From Providencia hangzhouensis (lineage in GTDB: Bacteria; Pseudomonadota; Gammaproteobacteria; Enterobacterales; Enterobacteriaceae): DNA of 64,000 nucleotides. The DNA lies in contig NZ_CP135052.1 of assembly GCF_029193595.2 (NCBI RefSeq), forward strand, positions 2,294,001 to 2,358,000, read 5' to 3'. A program made the translations under genes and the position numbers. The notes beneath the pieces were generated by a model. That model did no database searches. It had not been told where the DNA came from and saw nothing but the letters and a program-made list of their open reading frames with translations. Below, in pieces: positions 58,904 to 64,000 of the stretch; the stretch's first letter is position 1; each line of letters starts with the position of its first letter.

Positions 58904-60115
58904 ATGGTGAATCAAACTGGTCACATTGACCAAATCAAACAGTTAAATACGGGTATTGTATATCGTATCATTGATCAACATGGTCCAATTTCGCGTATTG
59001 CCTTGTCAAAACAGGCTCAGCTTGCGCCTGCCAGTATCACTAAAATTACACGTGAACTTATGGATGCTCACTTAATCAAAGAGTTAGAGTTTCCAGTGCT
59101 TGGTTTACGTGGGCGTCCAGCTGTAGGGCTGGTAATTGAAAGTGAAGGGTGGCAATTTCTAGCGATCCGTATTGAAGGCCAGAAACTGATTATTTCCTTG
59201 AAAGAAATTAACGCAGTTACCTTGGCTCAAACAGAATATCCATTCACACCGTTAGGCAATAGTGAATTCATGGATTCGCTTACTGAATTAATCAGTCAAT
59301 TTTTTGCTAGCCATCAAAAAATATTAGAAAGAGTCACTGCAATTAGCATTCTTATTGATGGTATATTAGATCCTCATACAGGTGTTATTTATCAGCATCC
59401 ATCTTTTAAAATCCACCAACTGGCCATAGCGGAATCTCTTACCAAGCAAACCGGTTTACCAGTTTATTTACACCCTCCTGTGGATGCTTTAGCGTTAATG
59501 GATCATTTCTCTCATCAAGAGAAAAGAAAAGAAAAAAATATTATTTACTTACAGCTACAAGATGTTGTTAATGTCATGGTGCTAAGCCATGGAACAACAT
59601 TAGATACAAATACCCATCGGCCTATTTTATTCGGCCATACCCAATGTGAACCCTGTAACCATAACTTTTGCTATTGTGGTAGCGATGGTTGCTTAGAAAC
59701 CCAAACTTCTATTCCTGCAATATTACACCAAGCTGAAAGTTTGCTAATAAACTACCCTGATTCGCATTTACATCAGAAAAATATCTCAATTGATAACATT
59801 TGCTCTGGAGCAATATCAAACGATAGCCTTTGTGTTTATCTTATTAATCAGGTTGCTCAACGGTTGGCAAAACCATTAGGATTGATGGTGAATTTATTGG
59901 GGAGCGAGCTAATTTTGGTAAACTCCCCATTGAATCAAGATTCTGAGTTATTTTTAGAATGTTTACATAATCATATAAACAAACATACAATCCCTCTATA
60001 TTCATCTAATTTAGTAATAGAAAAATCCATATTTACCGTTAAGGATAGTGAAACGTCATTAATACAGAGAGCGTTATATGATGGTTCTCTACTACTACAA
60101 CTATTACAAGGCTAA
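58904..60115 (+). CDS. mlc: Mlc, ROK-family repressor of sugar uptake genes
   Basis: A 403-aa ROK protein. In E. coli Mlc represses ptsG, manXYZ and malT and is sequestered by the glucose transporter EIIBC. The N-terminal helix-turn-helix (GPISRIALSKQAQLAPASIT, residues 27-46) and GLRGRPAVGL match Mlc. The zinc cysteines are in NHNFCYCGSDGCLETQ near residue 257. The ROK phosphate loop expected near residue 210 (GVGAG in E. coli) is replaced by LQDVVNVMVLSHG, so sugar-kinase-type binding is lost. It is longer and more diverged in the middle than usual. It lies downstream of ynfL, as in relatives. Confidence 0.9.
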   Translation: MVNQTGHIDQIKQLNTGIVYRIIDQHGPISRIALSKQAQLAPASITKITRELMDAHLIKELEFPVLGLRGRPAVGLVIESEGWQFLAIRIEGQKLIISLKEINAVTLAQTEYPFTPLGNSEFMDSLTELISQFFASHQKILERVTAISILIDGILDPHTGVIYQHPSFKIHQLAIAESLTKQTGLPVYLHPPVDALALMDHFSHQEKRKEKNIIYLQLQDVVNVMVLSHGTTLDTNTHRPILFGHTQCEPCNHNFCYCGSDGCLETQTSIPAILHQAESLLINYPDSHLHQKNISIDNICSGAISNDSLCVYLINQVAQRLAKPLGLMVNLLGSELILVNSPLNQDSELFLECLHNHINKHTIPLYSSNLVIEKSIFTVKDSETSLIQRALYDGSLLLQLLQG

Positions 60116-60257
60116 AACAATTCGATAATATTTATACTATCGTACACAAAATTGAGCTAACGCAAACTTCTCACTTACCCATTCCAATAAACTGAATCCA
60201 TATCATTTTTGCAGCTTATTGCTGTATAAGTCTGTCACTTCAGGATAGAAAAAGACC

Positions 60258-60932
60258 ATGATCAATCTATTTGTTACCGGGACAGATACAGATGTCGGGA
60301 AGACAGTATCGACGCTTGCCATCCTGCAAGCACTAAATAGCCAAGGAATTAAAGCCGTGGGCTATAAACCTATTGCGGATCAATGCATTGATACCCCTGA
60401 AGGAATCAGAAATAAAGATGCATTGCTAATCCACAGTGTTTCTCAAGACCTTGTTTCCTATGATGAAGTTAATCCTGTGCGTATCACAGATAATTACAGT
60501 CATGAAAATAGCATTGATTTTAATAAAATAAAGCATGGGTTAGACCATTTACATCATCAATGCGATATGGTTGTTATCGAAGGTAATGGGGGATGGCGCT
60601 ATCTACTTGATGATAATACTTTTTATGCAGACTGGTTAAAAGATCAGCCGGTCGGTGTTATCTTAGTCGTCGGTATTCAACATGGCTGTGTTAATCATGC
60701 ATTATTAACCGCTGATGCAATTCGAGCCGATGGGTTACCATTAATAGGTTGGATGGCAAACCGCATCAACCCAGGGTTGGCACACTACGCCCAAATAATT
60801 GACCGGTTGCAACATCATATTAAGGCTCCATTAATTGGAGAAATTCCATATTTATTGCGCCCTGAAGAAAAAGAGTTAGGGCATTACCTCAATACAGATA
60901 AACTGCAAGAACTTATCGCTATTCCTAACTAA
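60258..60932 (+). CDS. bioD2: Dethiobiotin synthetase paralogue
   Basis: A 224-aa BioD/YnfK protein. Dethiobiotin synthetase closes the ureido ring in biotin synthesis using ATP and CO2. The P-loop is FVTGTDTDVGKTVSTLA near residue 5, followed by YKPIADQC and the VVIEGNGGWRYLL loop near residue 112. The E. coli paralogue next to mlc (ynfK) is of unclear need because bioD is in the bio operon, which is not in this window. Confidence 0.93.
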   Translation: MINLFVTGTDTDVGKTVSTLAILQALNSQGIKAVGYKPIADQCIDTPEGIRNKDALLIHSVSQDLVSYDEVNPVRITDNYSHENSIDFNKIKHGLDHLHHQCDMVVIEGNGGWRYLLDDNTFYADWLKDQPVGVILVVGIQHGCVNHALLTADAIRADGLPLIGWMANRINPGLAHYAQIIDRLQHHIKAPLIGEIPYLLRPEEKELGHYLNTDKLQELIAIPN

Positions 60933-60956
60933 TTACTTAATAAGCAATAAAAGAAA

Positions 60957-60984
60957 AAGGGCGCCATCATCAAATAGCGCCCTT
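60957..60984 (-). terminator. Terminator of the DUF1161 gene
   Basis: AAGGGCGC pairs with GCGCCCTT around a 12-base loop; the minus strand continues TTTCTTTTATT. It also faces bioD2 from the other side. Confidence 0.87.
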
Positions 60985-61004
60985 GATTCTATCTAAATTG
61001 TAAC

Positions 61005-61238
61005 CTAGTGACGAGTATAAATGATTTTATAAGAATCATTTTGGCAGTGCCCGACAACTTGGCCTTTAGACGAGTCAACTTCATCATTAGGCACTGCAAC
61101 CAAACTAAAGTTATCAGCAGGAACGCCATTATTGATAATCTTTTGTTTAATTTCCTCAATCACACTTTCACATGAAGCTTGGGCAAAAACTGGCACTAGC
61201 ACCAGTGCAAATAAGGGTAACAACAATTTCTTTTTCAT
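61005..61238 (-). CDS. Small secreted protein, DUF1161 family (YnfD-like)
   Basis: A 77-aa protein with a signal peptide (MKKKLLLPLFALVLVPVFAQA) and a short mature part with two cysteines, SCESVIEEIKQKIINNGVP and VVGHCQNDSYKIIYTRH, a DUF1161 pattern. It is probably periplasmic; the function is unknown. The start at 61238 follows a strong AAGGAG site, favoured over 11 more upstream codons. It follows the DUF1283 gene by 45 bases. Confidence 0.88.
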   Translation of the reverse strand: MKKKLLLPLFALVLVPVFAQASCESVIEEIKQKIINNGVPADNFSLVAVPNDEVDSSKGQVVGHCQNDSYKIIYTRH

Positions 61239-61283
61239 CTTCTCTCCTTGATCAACAGCTCCATAAGACAACCTATTATAAGG

Positions 61284-61655
61284 TTATGGATTATTAATTG
61301 GACGGCCATTACTTACATCAAGGCAACGTTTAGTGCTCGGTTCCCAGTAAGCATTTAGATTGAGGCTTTTTTCGCATTTATCTTTTGCATCAAAAGCCTG
61401 ATCTACTTTATCAAACTCTTTTTCGGTACGAGTATTAACCTTTTTGCGCAACATACGGGTATCATCCCATTGTTCCTTTTCTTGACGCGCTTGCTCTTTA
61501 TTAAGAGAGTCATCGCCTTTGCCCACAGAAACGCAAGTACTGCCTGCAGTGCATGATGTCGTGGATTGTGCCGCAGAAGACGATGTAGCCCAAAGTAAAG
61601 GGAGACATAAACAAATCGCAGTTAAGCCAGTTTTCAACATTTTGTGTGAACTCAT
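61284..61655 (-). CDS. ynfB: Small secreted protein, DUF1283 family (YnfB-like)
   Basis: A 123-aa protein with a signal peptide ending ATSSSAA. The mature part contains [20 protein letters not shown] and [20 protein letters not shown], matching the DUF1283 family including E. coli YnfB. It is predicted periplasmic; the function is unknown. It lies upstream of the DUF1161 gene, in the same order as E. coli ynfB-ynfC-ynfD minus the middle gene. Confidence 0.88.
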   Translation of the reverse strand: MSSHKMLKTGLTAICLCLPLLWATSSSAAQSTTSCTAGSTCVSVGKGDDSLNKEQARQEKEQWDDTRMLRKKVNTRTEKEFDKVDQAFDAKDKCEKSLNLNAYWEPSTKRCLDVSNGRPINNP

Positions 61656-61737
61656 GTAAATTCCTTACTAAACAGGACAGATAACCTGAGTATAGCTAAA
61701 AAAGTGTCAGTGCGTCTGTATAGAATAGTACTAAAAA

Positions 61738-62487
61738 TTAAATCTGTTTATGTACTGTTAAACCTGCAAAAGTTTGGCAAACAGGCATCAATTCTAATGT
61801 ATTTACATTCATATGTGCAGGTAATGTGGCAACCCAGTATACCGTTTCCGCGATATCTTCAGGGGTTAGAGCGTCAGCGCCTTGATAAGTACTAGCCGCT
61901 TTATCATCATCTCCTTTAAAGCGAATATTTGAAAATTCTGTTCCACCGACTAGGCCTGGTTCAATATCAGTCACTCGGATTTTTTTCCCCTGTAAATCAG
62001 CACGTAAACCAAGTGAAAACTGTTTAACAAAAGCCTTGGTTGCACCGTAAACATTGCCACCTTTGTAAGGCCAGCTCGCCGCCGTAGAGCCAATATTAAT
62101 AATATGACCGTGATTGTTGGCAACCATGCCTTGCAATACTTCGTAGGTCATATTGACTAAACCTTTGGTATTCGTATTAATCATAACGTCCCAATCATCA
62201 GGATTGGCGTCAAATGCAGGTTCTAAACCTAATGCTAAACCTGCATTATTTACTAAAACATCGATTTTTTTGAGATGTGCAGGTAAATTTGCAATCGAAT
62301 CATGGATTGCTTTTCTATCTTGGATATCTAAAGTTAACGGATAAAATTTATCACCTAACTCTTTATGGAGGGCTTCTAAACGCTCTGTTCTACGTCCTGT
62401 ACCAATAACAGTGTAATTATGTTTGATAAATCGACGGGCAATTGATTCACCAAAACCAGAAGAAGCACCCGTTACTAAAATAATCAT
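61738..62487 (-). CDS. ydfG: NADP-dependent 3-hydroxy acid dehydrogenase YdfG
   Basis: YdfG (249 aa) is an SDR that oxidises L-serine, L-allo-threonine and 3-hydroxy acids such as 3-hydroxypropionate; it also reduces malonic semialdehyde. The cofactor motif is VTGASSGFGESIARRF near residue 5, the NAG motif is VNNAGLALGLEPA, and the catalytic Ser and Tyr-Lys are in INIGSTAASWP and NVYGATKAFVKQF. The start at 62487 (MIILVTGASSG) follows GAGG. dif lies just beyond its start. Confidence 0.95.
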   Translation of the reverse strand: MIILVTGASSGFGESIARRFIKHNYTVIGTGRRTERLEALHKELGDKFYPLTLDIQDRKAIHDSIANLPAHLKKIDVLVNNAGLALGLEPAFDANPDDWDVMINTNTKGLVNMTYEVLQGMVANNHGHIINIGSTAASWPYKGGNVYGATKAFVKQFSLGLRADLQGKKIRVTDIEPGLVGGTEFSNIRFKGDDDKAASTYQGADALTPEDIAETVYWVATLPAHMNVNTLELMPVCQTFAGLTVHKQI

Positions 62488-62623
62488 TGAAAACCTCATA
62501 GTTGTTATTGTCGTGTTAGCGTGATTTCATTTTAACGCTATCTATTGGGAACCACAAATTTAGAGCCTAAACAAGCCAACACGATTACCAGCCAAAACAC
62601 TGGATTTCTTTATTTCACACTTT

Positions 62624-62651
62624 GATTCGCATAATGCATATTATGTTAAAT
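62624..62651 (+). other. dif: dif site for XerC/XerD chromosome dimer resolution
   Basis: The 28-bp site has GATTCGCATAA (XerC arm), TGCATA (centre) and TTATGTTAAAT (XerD arm). The XerD arm is identical to E. coli dif, the XerC arm differs at three positions (GATT for GGTG at its outer end), and the centre differs at one. Its presence with tus, Ter and matS sites supports the call. Confidence 0.95.
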
Positions 62652-62663
62652 AGAATATAGTGA

Positions 62664-62831
62664 CTCAATAATGCCATAACATGGCTTACTCCAAGGGTCG
62701 TAAAGCTTCTTCAAACCAACCTACCTGATATTCAATTAGACAAAATTCGTACGGGTGATTTACCTCTATTAGAGAAAGAAATTAAAGAACATATCCGTAA
62801 TCAGAATAAAAAAGTTAATTTCAATCTAGCC
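62664..62831 (+). pseudogene. Possible gene remnant beside dif
   Basis: An open frame of 56 codons to TAG at 62831 with a charged, amphipathic reading (PDIQLDKIRTGDLPLLEKEI, then KEHIRNQNKKVNFSI). No ATG, GTG or TTG with a ribosome site begins it. It could be the tail of a gene lost by deletion or by integration at dif, or chance. Confidence 0.2.
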
Positions 62832-62885
62832 GTCAATAAAAAAAGAGAACAATAGAGCCACCAGCAATAACAGTCGACGACTTTT

Positions 62886-63419
62886 TTAAGGTCGTTTCAT
62901 AATTTTGATTGAGCGAGTTTTTTGGCTATATCCTAGCGTATTGTGCGAACCGCCCATCTCTGTATGGTATTTGCCAGTATAATTATCGCCTTCGTAAAAA
63001 CGGACAATCCAGCCGTCAGGGATAGTATAAGAGGCTATTTTATCTGAGAAATGGTGACGGGAAAGATACGGAATATCGTCAAATACTTCAATATAATCGC
63101 CCTTTTGCCACGATTTAGCGTAAACAATTAGGCTTTCTTCAATATATTGATCACCAAACGATAATTTACTGGTGCTGCATTTCGCATCTTGAGCTTTACA
63201 GAAAATACTGCCTTGCCCTTGCCCTAATTCACAGCGTCGAGAGGTTTTGTGTCGCGCTGTTTGCTCAGACATTGCAGCTTCTGCATAGAAGTTAGAAAAA
63301 GGAGATAAAGCGCAAACATGCACAACAACAGAATCATTACGGGATGGTTTCCCATGATAATTAGATTTTGCGACAATAAAACTACTGAATAACAATAATA
63401 ATAACGCAATCTTTTTCAT
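62886..63419 (-). CDS. Secreted beta/gamma-crystallin-like protein
   Basis: A 177-aa protein with a signal peptide (MKKIALLLLLFSSFIVAKS). The mature part has cysteines in VHVCALSPF, SRRCELGQG, IFCKAQDAKC and a C-terminal Greek-key-like motif, IPDGWIVRFYEGDNYTGKYH followed by GYSQKTRSIKIM, resembling beta/gamma-crystallin (Y/F-x-x-x-x-Y/F-x-G) repeats. Such bacterial proteins bind calcium or inhibit proteases in some cases; the role here is unknown. Ribosome site weak. It is the nearest complete gene on the right of dif. Confidence 0.72.
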   Translation of the reverse strand: MKKIALLLLLFSSFIVAKSNYHGKPSRNDSVVVHVCALSPFSNFYAEAAMSEQTARHKTSRRCELGQGQGSIFCKAQDAKCSTSKLSFGDQYIEESLIVYAKSWQKGDYIEVFDDIPYLSRHHFSDKIASYTIPDGWIVRFYEGDNYTGKYHTEMGGSHNTLGYSQKTRSIKIMKRP

Positions 63420-63501
63420 TTTTGAGGTCTTTTAATGATTTGAATGGCGTAAAATTACAATTACTTAATGCAAATCACTAGCGGAACACTCTGATTAAAA
63501 A

Positions 63502-63765
63502 TTAGCGATACCCTCTTTTATGATTTTGAGAAGACCAACTGTAACTTGCATCGCTGGGAACTAACTTATCTTTTTTCTTTTCTGCCCGTAATTTTTTCGC
63601 TTGCTTTTCGACTTCTTGAGATATTTCGGTAATGATTTGTTTCCTTACTTTGCTCTGCTCGGAATTTGTTAATTCACGGCCAAGTTTTTTCCTTTCTTGA
63701 GCAAGCCTTGTACGCACTTGGATTTTTTGAGTTTCGGTCATTTCTTGAATCGTTAACATCTTCAT
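63502..63765 (-). CDS. Hypothetical small basic coiled-coil protein
   Basis: An 87-aa lysine/arginine-rich protein I do not recognise. Residues 5-65 (TIQEMTETQKIQVRTRLAQE and the following EVEKQAKKLRAEKKKDK) look like a continuous charged helix. The tail is YSWSSQNHKRGYR. It has no signal peptide and no cysteines. AGGGG lies eight bases before the ATG, which supports expression. The basic helical nature is compatible with nucleic-acid binding, which is only a guess. Confidence 0.65.
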   Translation of the reverse strand: MKMLTIQEMTETQKIQVRTRLAQERKKLGRELTNSEQSKVRKQIITEISQEVEKQAKKLRAEKKKDKLVPSDASYSWSSQNHKRGYR

Positions 63766-63921
63766 TGTATTACCCCTTACTCATATTAAAATACCTAACA
63801 ACAATATATCATTATTAGGCAATAAAACACTAACCATTGTTTTAAGCCTAACATTAATGCCAAGCAATAGGATTAAGAGTATAGTAATCTCATTGCAACT
63901 TTAAAGAATCTCGCTGTTATT

Positions 63922-64000
63922 ATGGAATTAACCTCGTCTTCGCAAAATATTCGCCAAATCTTAACTACTGACACACCACTCATCGATGTCAGAGCTCCTA
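63922..64000 (+). CDS. selU: tRNA 2-selenouridine synthase, 5' end only
   Basis: The window ends 26 codons into this gene. MELTSSSQNIRQIL then TTDTPLIDVRAP matches the start of the rhodanese domain of SelU/MnmH (E. coli YbbB has DYRALLIADTPIIDVRAP). SelU replaces sulfur by selenium in the wobble 2-thiouridine of tRNAs for Lys, Glu and Gln. The ATG has no strong ribosome site. Identification rests on this short segment. Confidence 0.72.
   Translation, partial: MELTSSSQNIRQILTTDTPLIDVRAP

Larger units (their letters stand above)
62488..62885. other. Gap between ydfG and the crystallin-like gene, containing dif
   Basis: About 400 bases. It holds the dif site at 62624-62651. To its right a 56-codon open stretch (62664-62831) ends TAG and reads KLLQTNLPDIQLDKIRTGDL from 62703, but has no start codon or ribosome site; it may be a gene remnant. 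Confidence 0.6.

Overview
The window looks like chromosomal DNA of an enterobacterium of the Morganellaceae, most likely Providencia. The reasons are the AT-rich base composition, the conserved E. coli-like order of trp-yciO-rluB, yciK-sohB-topA-cysB-acnA, lapAB-pyrF-yciH, rsxABCDGE-nth, add-manA-fumC-tus and mlc-ynfL-ynfM, and trp genes in which trpG and trpD are separate while trpC and trpF are fused. The species call is inference; no rRNA or marker comparison was possible.

Layout: 1-2146 is a short filamentous-haemagglutinin-type exoprotein gene running off the left edge. 2640-9517 is the complete trp operon (trpA-B-CF-D-G-E, minus strand) with leader peptide, attenuator, promoter and TrpR operator. 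9577-13445 carries rnm, yciO, rluB and aphA. 13507-15654 is a second haemagglutinin paralogue. 16210-29623 holds btuR-yciK, sohB, yciN, topA, sodC, an M13 peptidase, cysB and acnA. 29920-36265 holds an orphan gene, hemB, ribA, pgpB, lapAB, pyrF, yciH and a RelE-type toxin-antitoxin pair. 36751-46540 holds osmB, rnb, nth, the whole Rsx electron-transport operon and ydgK. 46669-60932 holds ydgJ, yfeH, add, ydgA, manA, fumC, tus, a chitin-active LPMO, ynfM/ynfL, mlc and bioD2. The right end has two small periplasmic proteins, ydfG, a dif site, a crystallin-like secreted protein, a small basic protein and the start of selU.

The strongest unifying signal is not a gene. This is the replication terminus. 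The window contains a dif site for XerCD (62624-62651), the tus gene with a Ter site abutting its start codon (55700-55722), a second Ter site of the same polarity (48813-48835), and three perfect 13-bp matS sites for MatP (5190, 34812, 47503) where chance predicts about 0.015. Tus, two Ter sites and dif lie within 14 kb, much closer together than in E. coli. Both Ter sites should stop forks that have already passed dif moving leftward.

Other notable points: the two haemagglutinin paralogues sit as direct repeats around the trp segment and share an upstream element; a decaying cluster of palindromic repeats with an exact 50-bp tandem duplication follows sodC; RsxC carries a 38-residue tandem repeat; the toxin-antitoxin promoter contains a perfect operator palindrome; add has a perfect CRP site and ynfM/ynfL an FNR-type palindrome. 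Most of the remaining content is ordinary, well-conserved housekeeping. I did not find a convincing wholly new multi-gene system.
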